38,896 nucleotides of DNA, taken from positions 1-38,896 of the forward strand of contig NZ_JAAILA010000014.1 of NCBI RefSeq assembly GCF_010974825.1, in the 5' to 3' direction. Positions 16,597-26,371 of the stretch are shown here, piece by piece. A program made the position numbers and the translations under genes. The DNA is from Aeromonas rivipollensis (GTDB lineage Bacteria > Pseudomonadota > Gammaproteobacteria > Enterobacterales > Aeromonadaceae). The notes beneath the pieces are model-generated. The model worked only from the letters and a program-made list of their open reading frames with translations. It was not told the origin of the DNA and did not search any database. How positions within the stretch are numbered: the first letter of the stretch is position 1; the number at the start of each line of letters is the position of its first letter.

Positions 16597-16662
16597 TTAA
16601 CTCTGCAAACAAACCTAAAAACAAACACTTATAAAGCAATTTGCTTATATTTCAAACCGTTA

Positions 16663-16678
16663 ACGCAAACGTTTTTCC
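16663..16678 (+). promoter_or_regulatory. PurR box upstream of the BMP transporter
   Basis: ACGCAAACGTTTTTCC matches the PurR operator consensus ACGCAAACGTTTTCGT very closely. It lies about 110 bp upstream of the binding-protein start, and a TATGAT -10-like hexamer follows at 16681-16686. PurR with hypoxanthine or guanine would repress nucleoside uptake when purines are plentiful, which suits the operon's function. Confidence 0.75.
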
Positions 16679-16786
16679 TCTATGATCCCCTTGACCCACA
16701 GGCTGGCTCACTTACAGTTAGCCAGCGTGCTTTATGACCTGCCAAGACAGGTTGTGGACCCTCACATAACAATCAAGGATACGATC

Positions 16787-17785
16787 GTGACTAAAGTGCT
16801 CAAGCTGGCCACCGTGGCCGCCCTCACCCTCGCTGCCCTTTCTGCCCAGGCAGCCTCCGAGCCCGCCGTCATCTATGACACCGCTGGCAAATTCGACAAG
16901 TCCTTCAACGAAGCCGTGTTCCGCAACGGCGTCGAAGTCTACAACAAGGACAAAGGCGTCAAGGTCAAGGAGTTCGAGCCCCAGAACGAAGCCCAGCGCG
17001 AGCAGGGCCTGCGTCGTCTGGCCAGCCGTGGCAACGGCCCCATAGTCGCCGTCGGCTTCAACATGGGTTCTGCGGTAGAGAAGGTTGCCACCGAGTTCCC
17101 GAACACCCAGTTCACCATCATCGACATGGTGGTCGACAAGCCGAACGTCCAGTCCCTCATCTTCAAGGAGCATGAAGGTTCCTTCCTGGTGGGTGCCCTG
17201 GCGGCCATCGCCTCCAAGACCGGCAAGGTCGGCTTCGTGGGCGGCATGGACATCCCGCTGATACGCAAGTTCCAGTGCGGCTATGAGCAGGGCGCCAAGT
17301 ACATCAATCCGAAGATCGACGTCTATCAAAACATGACCGGCTCCACCCCGGCCGCCTTCGCCGACCCGGCCAAGGGTGCCGAACTGGCCAAGTCCCAATT
17401 CGCCAAGGGCGCCGACGTTGTCTATGCCGCCGCCGGCGGTACCGGCATAGGTGTCTACCAGGCTGCCAAGGACGAAGGCAAGCTGGCCATCGGCGTGGAT
17501 TCCAACCAGAACCACCTGCAACCGGGCACCATGCTGACCTCCATGGTCAAGTCGGTCGGTCTGGCCGCGTACAAGAGCTGGGATGATGCCGCCAAGGGCA
17601 GCTGGAAGCCGGGTATCCAGTCCCTGGGTCTGGCCGAAGGCGGTGTTGACTGGGCGCTGGACGACAACAACGCCAAGCTGATCACCCCGGAGATGAAAGC
17701 CAAGGTCGAAAGCATCAAGGCCGACATCATCGCCGGCAAGATCAAGGTGCACGACTACATGAGCGACAACTCCTGCAAGTACTGA
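16787..17785 (+). CDS. BMP-family nucleoside-binding protein (PnrA/Med type)
   Basis: 332 residues; periplasmic substrate-binding protein of a BMP-type ABC importer, family known to bind purine nucleosides. GTG 16787 with AAGGAT 6 nt upstream gives the signal peptide MTKVLKLATVAALTLAALSA (AQA-A cleavage); the longer frame from 16682 has no ribosome site. Signature features: VIYDTAGKFDKSFNEAVFRN (the family's D-x-x-x-F-x-D-x-S-F-N nucleoside motif, opening at about 27), VGFNMGSAVEKVA, KVGFVGGMDIPLIRKFQCGY and AIGVDSNQNHL. A terminator after the gene should make the binding protein more abundant than the membrane complex. The 15-bp unit at its end is duplicated, so TGA is followed by an in-frame repeat of CKY-TGA. 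Confidence 0.95.
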   Translation: MTKVLKLATVAALTLAALSAQAASEPAVIYDTAGKFDKSFNEAVFRNGVEVYNKDKGVKVKEFEPQNEAQREQGLRRLASRGNGPIVAVGFNMGSAVEKVATEFPNTQFTIIDMVVDKPNVQSLIFKEHEGSFLVGALAAIASKTGKVGFVGGMDIPLIRKFQCGYEQGAKYINPKIDVYQNMTGSTPAAFADPAKGAELAKSQFAKGADVVYAAAGGTGIGVYQAAKDEGKLAIGVDSNQNHLQPGTMLTSMVKSVGLAAYKSWDDAAKGSWKPGIQSLGLAEGGVDWALDDNNAKLITPEMKAKVESIKADIIAGKIKVHDYMSDNSCKY

Positions 17786-17800
17786 TACTGCAAGTACTGA
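17773..17800 (+). repeat. Tandem 15-bp duplication spanning the stop codon
   Basis: CTGCAAGTACTGA occurs at 17773-17785 and 17788-17800. The second copy is in frame, so read-through of the first TGA would add YCKY and meet a second TGA. Confidence 0.7.
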
Positions 17801-17825
17801 GTCTCTGCTACGACTCTCAACCCAG

Positions 17826-17849
17826 ACCGGCCCGCACGGGCCGGTTTTT
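17826..17849 (+). terminator. Terminator/attenuator after the binding-protein gene
   Basis: ACCGGCCC - GCAC - GGGCCGGT stem (8 bp) followed by TTTTT, between the binding-protein gene and the ATPase gene. Partial read-through would give the usual excess of binding protein. Confidence 0.85.
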
Positions 17850-17882
17850 AGTCTCTACTTCATGACCCGCAAGGACTGCATC

Positions 17883-19448
17883 ATGGACCAGACAGATCGC
17901 TATGCCATCGAATTAAGAGGTATCGATAAGCGCTTTGGCGAAGTGTACGCCAACAAGCAGATCGACCTTCAGGTTCAAAAAGGCAGCATTCACGGCATAG
18001 TCGGCGAAAATGGCGCCGGCAAGTCGACCCTGATGAGCATCATCTACGGCTTCTATCACGCCGACAAAGGCGAGATGCTCATCGACGGCAACCCTTTCAA
18101 ACCCCATGGCTCACAAGATGCGATTGCCGCAGGCGTGGGCATGGTGCACCAGCACTTTATGCTGGTGAACAACTTCACCGTGCTGGAGAACGTCATCCTC
18201 GGCGCGGAAAACGGCTGGCACCTGGGCAAGAGCCTGGCGGCGGCCGAGAAACTGCTCGGCGAGCTGGCCCGGGACTATGGTCTCGAGGTGCCGCTGCACG
18301 AGAAGATCGAGGATCTGCCGGTGGGCCTGCAACAGCGGGTCGAGATCCTCAAGGCGCTCTATCGCGGTGCCCGCATCCTGATCCTCGACGAACCGACCGG
18401 GGTGCTGACCCCGCAAGAGGCGGATCACCTGTTCGAGGTGCTGAAAAAGCTGCGGGATCAGGGCGCGACCATCATCCTCATCACCCACAAGCTGCGGGAG
18501 ATCCTGGCCATCACGGATCAGGTCTCCATCATGCGCCGGGGCGAGATGGTGGCTCATGTCGCCACCAAGGACACCGACAAGGAGCAGCTCGCCGAGCTGA
18601 TGGTGGGCCGCAAGGTACGCCTCAAGGTCGACAAGGGCACAGCCCAGCCGGGCGAGGCCAAGCTCAGGGTCGATAGCCTCTCTTACGTCGATGACGCCGG
18701 GGTGGAGCGGGTCAAGTCCGTCAGCTTCGCGGTACGGGCCGGGGAAGTGGTCGGCATCGCCGGGGTCTCGGGCAACGGTCAGTCCGAGCTGCTCAGCCTG
18801 CTCGGCGGCATCCTTCAGCCCAGCAAGGGCAGCTTCACCATCATCGGAGAGGCCCAGAGCCACGAGGTGAGCCTGACCCATCCGGCCGATCCGGAGCGGG
18901 TGCGCAACTTCGGCCTCGGCCACATCCCCGAAGACAGGCACAAGATGGGGCTCATCAATCGCTTCGAGGCGAAAGAGGCCTTCATCCTCGGTTATCACCG
19001 CCGCCCGCAATACAACAAGGGCTGGCTGCAGGACAAGGAGGCGATCCGTCAGGATTGCCAGGCCAAGATGGAGAAGTGGGACGTGCGCCCGCCGAGCCCG
19101 GAACACAAGACCGCCAACTTCTCCGGCGGCAACCAGCAGAAGCTGGTGATCGCCCGGGAAGTGGAGCAGGACCCGGATGTGCTGCTGGTCGGTCAGCCGA
19201 CCCGGGGCGTCGACATCGGCGCCATCGAGTACATCCACCAGCAGATCATCGCCATGCGCGACAAGGGCAAGGCGGTGCTGCTGGTGTCGGTGGAGCTCGA
19301 CGAGATCATGAGCCTGTCCGACCGCATCCTGGTCATCGCCGATGGCCGCATCGTCGGCGAGCTGGACGGTGCCAAGGCGGATGAGCGCACCATAGGTCTT
19401 ATGATGGCTAACATAGTGCCTGACGAGATTGCCAAGGAGGCCCACTGA
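17883..19448 (+). CDS. BMP-type ABC importer ATPase (two nucleotide-binding domains)
   Basis: 521 residues with two fused ATPase domains, as in YufO/RbsA-like proteins; energises nucleoside import at the inner membrane. First domain: Walker A GENGAGKS (41-48), Q-loop HQHFML, degenerate signature [11 protein letters not shown] (about 145-155), Walker [12 protein letters not shown] (about 166-176), switch His in ITHKL. Second domain: loop [14 protein letters not shown] in place of Walker A, canonical signature [14 protein letters not shown], and QPTRGVD. The normal catalytic Glu is replaced in the second half (VGQPTRGVD), as is typical for this group. ATG 17883 has AAGGA 7 nt upstream; the earlier ATG 17862 does not. 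Stop and next start overlap (TGATG). Confidence 0.95.
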   Translation: MDQTDRYAIELRGIDKRFGEVYANKQIDLQVQKGSIHGIVGENGAGKSTLMSIIYGFYHADKGEMLIDGNPFKPHGSQDAIAAGVGMVHQHFMLVNNFTVLENVILGAENGWHLGKSLAAAEKLLGELARDYGLEVPLHEKIEDLPVGLQQRVEILKALYRGARILILDEPTGVLTPQEADHLFEVLKKLRDQGATIILITHKLREILAITDQVSIMRRGEMVAHVATKDTDKEQLAELMVGRKVRLKVDKGTAQPGEAKLRVDSLSYVDDAGVERVKSVSFAVRAGEVVGIAGVSGNGQSELLSLLGGILQPSKGSFTIIGEAQSHEVSLTHPADPERVRNFGLGHIPEDRHKMGLINRFEAKEAFILGYHRRPQYNKGWLQDKEAIRQDCQAKMEKWDVRPPSPEHKTANFSGGNQQKLVIAREVEQDPDVLLVGQPTRGVDIGAIEYIHQQIIAMRDKGKAVLLVSVELDEIMSLSDRILVIADGRIVGELDGAKADERTIGLMMANIVPDEIAKEAH

Positions 19449-20566
19449 TGAGCCAAGTACGTATTCCTGCCTGGATCTCCGTGGGCGTGCTGCCCGCGGT
19501 CAACATACTGCTGGCCTTCCTGGTGTCGGCCATCTTGTTCTATTACCTCGACATCAACCCGGTCGATGCGGCCGAGATCATGTGGTACGGCGCCTTCGGC
19601 ACCGGCGAGGGGATAGGCTTCACCCTCTACTACGCCACCGGCTTCATCTTCACCGGTCTGGCGGTGGCGGTGGCCTTCCACGCCGGGCTGTTCAACATAG
19701 GCGGTGAGGGCCAGGCCTATATCGGCGGCCTGGGCGTCGGGCTGGTCTGTCTGCTGCTGGGGGACGTGCTGCCGTTTGCCCTGCTGCTGCCGCTCGCCAT
19801 CATAGCCGGTGGCCTGTTCGGTGCGGCCTGGGCCTTCATCCCGGCCTGGCTGCAAGCCAAGCGGGGCAGCCACATCGTCATCACCACCATAATGTTCAAC
19901 TTCATCGCCGCCTCCCTGATGGCCTACCTGCTGGTGGACGTCTTCAAGCCGCCAGGATCCATGGCCACGGAGAGCAAGGTGTTCGCCGTGGCGAGCTGGC
20001 TGCCGAAGATGAGCGAACTGGCGGCCGGTTTCGGCATGGAGATGCCGAACAGCCCCCTCAACATCAGTTTCGTCTGGGCGCTGATCTGTGCGGCCCTGGT
20101 GTGGGTCTTCATCTGGCATACCCGCTGGGGCTACGAGATCCGCTCGGTGGGGGCCAGTCAGAGCGCCTCCGCCTATGCCGGCATCTCCTACCCCAAGGTG
20201 GTGATCCTGGCCATGGTGATCTCCGGCATGCTGGCGGGCTTCTTCGCCCTCAACGTGCTGCAGGGTGAGCTGCACCAGATCAAGCTCAACTTCGTGGAAG
20301 GCTTCGGCTTCACCGGCATAGCGGTGGCCCTGATGGGTCGCAACCACCCGGTCGGCGTCATCATCGCCAGCCTGCTGTTCGGCTTCCTCTATCAGGGTGG
20401 CGCCGAGCTCAGCTTCGAGTTCGGGGTGGATCGCAACATAGTGGTGGTGCTGCAGGGTCTGGTGATCCTGTTCTGCGGCGCCCTTGAACACATGCTGCGC
20501 CCGCGCATCGAGCAGGCCTACCTGGCGTTTGCCAACCGCTCAACCGCACAAGTGAAGGGAGTCTGA
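19448..20566 (+). CDS. BMP-type ABC importer permease 1 (YufP-like)
   Basis: 372 residues; branched-chain-permease-type membrane subunit (BPD_transp_2). About nine to ten hydrophobic helices, beginning [20 protein letters not shown], with the conserved loop [20 protein letters not shown] and the coupling segment [19 protein letters not shown] at about 235-253. Starts 1 nt inside the ATPase stop and ends 2 bp before the second permease, so it belongs to the same transcript. It forms the translocation pathway with permease 2. Confidence 0.95.
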   Translation: MSQVRIPAWISVGVLPAVNILLAFLVSAILFYYLDINPVDAAEIMWYGAFGTGEGIGFTLYYATGFIFTGLAVAVAFHAGLFNIGGEGQAYIGGLGVGLVCLLLGDVLPFALLLPLAIIAGGLFGAAWAFIPAWLQAKRGSHIVITTIMFNFIAASLMAYLLVDVFKPPGSMATESKVFAVASWLPKMSELAAGFGMEMPNSPLNISFVWALICAALVWVFIWHTRWGYEIRSVGASQSASAYAGISYPKVVILAMVISGMLAGFFALNVLQGELHQIKLNFVEGFGFTGIAVALMGRNHPVGVIIASLLFGFLYQGGAELSFEFGVDRNIVVVLQGLVILFCGALEHMLRPRIEQAYLAFANRSTAQVKGV

Positions 20567-20568
20567 TC

Positions 20569-21534
20569 ATGTTCGAAATGCTGATCCTGATGCTGGACGC
20601 CACCATTCGTACAGCGCCACCGCTTATTCTGGCGGCCATGGCCGGGATGTTTTGCGAACGCTCCGGGGTGGTCAACATAGCCCTGGAGGGCAAGCTGCTG
20701 GCGGCGGCCTTCGCCAGTGCGGCCGCGGCCGCCGTCTCCGGCTCCGCCTGGATTGGGCTGGGTGCCGGGGTGGGGGTTTCCATCCTGTTCGCCCTGCTGC
20801 ACGGCTTCGCCACCATCACCCACCGCGGTGATCAGGTGGTGAGCGGCATGGCCATCAACATACTGGCGGCCGGTCTGACCGTCACCCTGGGCCGTTACTG
20901 GTTCGATCAGGGCGGCCAGACCCCGGCGCTCTCCGGCGATGCCCGCTTCGCCCCCATCGACCTGCCCTTCGCCAAGGAGCTCTATGACGTGCCCGTCATC
21001 GGCCAGCTCTACAGCGAGCTCCTGAGCGGTCACTCCCTGTTGGAGTACGTGGCCTTCGCCGCCGTGCCCCTGGCCTGGTGGGTGCTGTTCCGCACCCGCT
21101 TCGGCCTGCGGCTGCGGGCGGTGGGCGAGGCCCCGGCGGCGGTGGATACCGCAGGTATTTCCGTGGTGCGGATGCGCTACACGGCGCTCATCATAGGCGG
21201 TCTGCTGGCCGGGATCGGGGGCACCTATCTGGCGGTGGCCCAGACCGCCCAGTTCATTCCCAACATGAGCGCGGGCAAGGGCTTCATGGCGCTGGCGGCG
21301 CTGGTGTTCGGCAAGTGGCGTCCCTGGAATGCCATGGCGGCCTGTCTGCTGTTCGGCTTCCTCGACGCCGTCGCCATTCGGTTGCAGGGGGTCAGCATCG
21401 GCGACTTCCCGATCCCGGTGCAGGCGATAGAGGCGCTGCCCTACATCTTGACGGTCTTCCTGCTGGCCGGTTTCATCGGCAAGGCGGTGGCGCCCAAGGC
21501 GCTCGGCACCCCCTACGTCAAGGAACGGGAATAG
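20569..21534 (+). CDS. BMP-type ABC importer permease 2 (YufQ-like)
   Basis: 321 residues; second membrane subunit of the nucleoside importer. Features: amino-terminal MFEMLILMLDATIRTAPPLI, the loop RSGVVNIALEGKLLAAAFAS, RGDQVVSGMAINILAAGLTV, and coupling helix RAVGEAPAAVDTAGI, with about nine hydrophobic segments. Last gene of the operon: 2 bp after permease 1 and followed by a strong terminator. The gene order binding protein - ATPase - permease - permease is the standard BMP arrangement. Confidence 0.95.
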   Translation: MFEMLILMLDATIRTAPPLILAAMAGMFCERSGVVNIALEGKLLAAAFASAAAAAVSGSAWIGLGAGVGVSILFALLHGFATITHRGDQVVSGMAINILAAGLTVTLGRYWFDQGGQTPALSGDARFAPIDLPFAKELYDVPVIGQLYSELLSGHSLLEYVAFAAVPLAWWVLFRTRFGLRLRAVGEAPAAVDTAGISVVRMRYTALIIGGLLAGIGGTYLAVAQTAQFIPNMSAGKGFMALAALVFGKWRPWNAMAACLLFGFLDAVAIRLQGVSIGDFPIPVQAIEALPYILTVFLLAGFIGKAVAPKALGTPYVKERE

Positions 21535-21550
21535 CACTCCCGCCCAAACA

Positions 21551-21582
21551 AGAAGGCCCGCACCAGCGGGCCTTCTCTTTTT
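21551..21582 (+). terminator. Terminator of the BMP importer operon
   Basis: AGAAGGCCCGC - ACCA - GCGGGCCTTCT, an 11-bp perfect stem, followed by CTTTTT. The converging LysR gene ends 11 bp further on; an A-rich flank on the left gives it a possible bidirectional role. Confidence 0.9.
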
Positions 21583-21592
21583 CGGGGCGGGC

Positions 21593-23745
<2,153 letters not shown>

Positions 23746-23755
23746 TCCCATCACA

Positions 23756-23783
23756 GCCCCGCCCATCGATGAATGGGCGGGGC
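23756..23783 (+). other. Intercistronic hairpin between frmA and frmB
   Basis: An 11-bp perfect stem GCCCCGCCCAT / ATGGGCGGGGC with a 6-nt loop, no T tract. It ends 14 nt before the frmB start. More likely to protect the frmA mRNA or tune frmB than to terminate. Confidence 0.7.
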
Positions 23784-23797
23784 AGAGGAGTCCTTCG

Positions 23798-24652
23798 ATG
23801 AATCTGGACATTATCAGCAGCAACAAAAGCTTCGGTGGCTGGCACAAGCAGTATCGCCACAGCTCCACAGTGCAGGGCTGCGAGATGCGCTTCGCCATCT
23901 ATCTGCCGCCCCAGGCCCTCACCGGCCAGAAGGTGCCCGTGCTCTACTGGCTCTCAGGCCTCACCTGCACCGACGAGAACTTCATGCAGAAGGCGGGGGC
24001 CCAGCGCATCGCCGCCGAGCTCGGCATCGCCCTGGTGGCGCCGGACACCAGCCCGCGCGGCGAGGGGGTACCGGACGATCCCGGTTACGATCTCGGCATG
24101 GGGGCCGGCTTCTATGTCAACGCCACCCAGCACCCCTGGCGGGATCACTACCAGATGTATGACTACGTCACCCGGGAATTGCCCGAGCTCATCGAGACCC
24201 ACTTCCCGGTCTCCACCAGGCGCGCCATCAGCGGCCACTCCATGGGGGGCCACGGGGCCCTGATCGCAGCGTTGCGCGAACCCGGCCGCTACCGCTCGGT
24301 GTCGGCCTTCAGCCCCATCAGCCACCCGAGCCGCGCCCCCTGGGGCCAGAAGGCCCTCGGCGCCTACCTCGGCAACAACCCCTTGCTGTGGCAGGAGTGG
24401 GACGCCTGCCAGCTGCTGCGTCACCACGACAGCCAGCCCCTGCCGACCCGGGTAGACGTGGGACTGGACGATCCCTTCCTGGCGGAGCAGCTCGGCATAG
24501 ACGCCCTGGCCGAGATCGCGACCGCCAAGGAGTGGCCCCTGGCGCTCAACCGCCATGCCGGCTATGACCACAGCTACTACTTCGTGGCGAGCTTCATCGA
24601 GGAGCACCTGCGCTTTCACGCCAGCCACCTCGGCGAACCGGCCCAGGGCTGA
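23798..24652 (+). CDS. frmB: S-formylglutathione hydrolase
   Basis: 284 residues; alpha/beta-hydrolase that splits S-formylglutathione into formate and glutathione, the second step of formaldehyde detoxification. Catalytic Ser148 in GHSMGGHGA, Asp within VGLDDPFLAEQ (about 224), and His in GYDHSYYF (about 257). The oxyanion region is LSGLTCTDENFMQKAG. AGGAG 7 nt before ATG 23798. The carboxyl end (FHASHLGEPAQG) is a short unconserved tail. Cotranscribed with frmA. Confidence 0.96.
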   Translation: MNLDIISSNKSFGGWHKQYRHSSTVQGCEMRFAIYLPPQALTGQKVPVLYWLSGLTCTDENFMQKAGAQRIAAELGIALVAPDTSPRGEGVPDDPGYDLGMGAGFYVNATQHPWRDHYQMYDYVTRELPELIETHFPVSTRRAISGHSMGGHGALIAALREPGRYRSVSAFSPISHPSRAPWGQKALGAYLGNNPLLWQEWDACQLLRHHDSQPLPTRVDVGLDDPFLAEQLGIDALAEIATAKEWPLALNRHAGYDHSYYFVASFIEEHLRFHASHLGEPAQG

Positions 24653-24731
24653 CCAGTGGCCAGACAGGCACCCCATGGTCGCCCGCCCCTCATCAGCGGG
24701 CGGCCATAAACAAGGGAACAGGGAGACAAGG

Positions 24732-25238
24732 ATGACGATCTTCACCACGCTGCTGGCCATGCCGGACCAGTTCGAACGACTGCTGGCACAGGTGCCCGCC
24801 GACCAGCTGGACTGGGAACCCGCCAACTGGGCAGGGACCCCCGCCGAGCGCTTCAGCGCCCGGGGGCACCTCTGCCACCTGCTGGACATAGAGACCCAAG
24901 GCTATCAGCTGCGCTTTCGCCGCACCCTGGAAGAGAGCCTGCCGGCGCTCGCCTCCCTCGATGGCTATCAGCTGGCGCGAGACAACCAGTACCCGTTGCA
25001 GGATACCGCGGTGCAGCTGGACCGCTTTCGCACCGCCCGCCTGCAGACAGTGGACTGGCTCAAGGCGGTGCCCTCCAGTGCCTGGGCGCGGCGCGCCCGC
25101 TATGGCGACTATGGGGAGGTGACCCTGGACGGTCTGGTGCGCCTGCTCGTCAGCCACGACCACCAGCACCTCGCCGGCATGCAGTGGCTGTTGATGCGGC
25201 TCAATGCAGATCTGGAGCTCGCGCTGCCTATCGCGTGA
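24732..25238 (+). CDS. DinB-family protein
   Basis: 168 residues with a four-helix DinB fold. The three-histidine metal site is suggested by RGHLCHLLDIE at about 44-54 and by VSHDHQHLAGM (about 137-147). Members include thiol-transferase-like and damage-inducible metalloenzymes; the substrate here is unknown. ATG 24732 has GGGAG 6 nt upstream; the in-frame reading from 24555 runs through the frmB end and is rejected. It follows frmB by about 80 bp and could be read from the same promoter. Ends before a hairpin terminator. Confidence 0.85.
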   Translation: MTIFTTLLAMPDQFERLLAQVPADQLDWEPANWAGTPAERFSARGHLCHLLDIETQGYQLRFRRTLEESLPALASLDGYQLARDNQYPLQDTAVQLDRFRTARLQTVDWLKAVPSSAWARRARYGDYGEVTLDGLVRLLVSHDHQHLAGMQWLLMRLNADLELALPIA

Positions 25239-25266
25239 GATAAAGCTGCGCGACCATGGATAACAA

Positions 25267-25293
25267 AACAGGCCCTGCATGGGCCTGTTATTT
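25267..25293. terminator. Bidirectional terminator
   Basis: AACAGGCCC - TGCAT - GGGCCTGTT, a 9-bp stem between convergent genes, flanked by TTATTT on the right and AACAAAA on the left, so it can stop transcripts from both the DinB gene and the GIN lipoprotein gene. Confidence 0.7.
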
Positions 25294-25314
25294 AGCTGTA
25301 ATCGAGCCGGATAC

Positions 25315-26037
25315 TTAGCTTCCTACCCGGGAGATGGCGCCAGACCCTGCGATCTCGCTCTCCAACCTGGGGTTGCCAAAGTAGCTCACCGAGCCGGAGC
25401 CGGCGATGCCGACCTTCAGCAACTCGCTGGCATTCACTGCTACGTCGCCACTGCCGGCGATATTGACCTCGACCTCCTCTCCTTTGAACTGCGCGCCCGA
25501 CACGCCACCGGCACCGGCGATATTGAGCTCCACTTCCCTGGCCGAGCCCTCCCCCAGATCCAGGCTGCCCGCACCGGCAATATTGCCCTCCAGTCGATCC
25601 AGTGCCAGCTGGCTGGCGACTATATCCCCCAGGCCAGCCACCGACAGTACCAGCTCGTCTCCCGAAAAACCGCTCAGATCGCCGCGAGCCAGGCCCGCCA
25701 GCGCCAGTTCATGGAGTTCGGGCAGGGTGATGGTGATCTCGATGGGCTCGGGGGGCTCGAGCCGGTAACCCTCCTTCACCTCTATCTCCAGCTTGTCGCC
25801 CTTCTCGGTCAGCTCCAGGTAGGGCAGCAGGTTCCCCTGCCCCCGGATGTGGATGCCGCTCGCCGCCCCCGCCACCAGATGGATGTTGGCGGGCACCCCG
25901 GCCAGCACCCGGGTCACCTGCTGACCCAGGGGGTGGCGCTGCTCGATGACGGCGCCGTCACCGCTCACCTTGGTATAATCCAACTTGCTGCAACCACCGA
26001 GCCCCAGGGCCAGCATCACTCCCAGCATCCACTTCAT
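25315..26037 (-). CDS. GIN-domain lipoprotein (DUF2807)
   Basis: 240 residues. MKWMLGVMLALGLGGCSKLD gives a lipoprotein signal (lipobox LGGC) from ATG 26037, with AAGGAG 6 nt upstream; the extension to 26127 is rejected. The mature part is a parallel beta-helix of DUF2807 type: repeated glycine/alanine turns such as AGLARGDLSGFSG, NIAGAGSLDLGEGS, NIAGAGGVSGAQFKG and NIAGSGDVAVNASEL, five to six rungs with A/G-G/S-(A/S)-G. These are putative auto-transporter-like surface head domains of unknown ligand. Monocistronic. Confidence 0.9.
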   Translation of the reverse strand: MKWMLGVMLALGLGGCSKLDYTKVSGDGAVIEQRHPLGQQVTRVLAGVPANIHLVAGAASGIHIRGQGNLLPYLELTEKGDKLEIEVKEGYRLEPPEPIEITITLPELHELALAGLARGDLSGFSGDELVLSVAGLGDIVASQLALDRLEGNIAGAGSLDLGEGSAREVELNIAGAGGVSGAQFKGEEVEVNIAGSGDVAVNASELLKVGIAGSGSVSYFGNPRLESEIAGSGAISRVGS

Positions 26038-26371
26038 TTCTCTCTCCTTGTTGATGGCCCTGTCCGGCCTGTCTGTACTCATCCGGGAATCAAGATGGCA
26101 ATCCTCATGCCATAATCTCAACTGCATGATTTTTATGTTTTTTTATTATTTTAATTGCCAGAGCCATCAGGCTGTAACGCGCCATTCTGACTATATAGTG
26201 GTGAAATTGGCCATACCCAAATGGGAATTCACCTACCTGACGAGTAGCCGCCATGACAACAAGTACCGACAGTTTTTGGTTGCCGCCCCGGTCTGTTGAG
26301 CCAATAGTGATACCTTGTGCGTATAGAGCTCTCCACCTAAGCATTTGTCACTGCCAACAAGGAGTCAGAGC

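Noticed and set aside
18111..19445. 444-codon open frame antisense to the importer ATPase
   Set aside because: Long antisense frames of this sort recur opposite all high-GC genes here; the composition is non-protein-like and the sense gene has complete ATPase motifs.
19193..20491. 432-codon antisense frame across the importer genes
   Set aside because: Rich in H, Q, G, D as expected for the reverse of GC-rich hydrophobic codons; no start signal.
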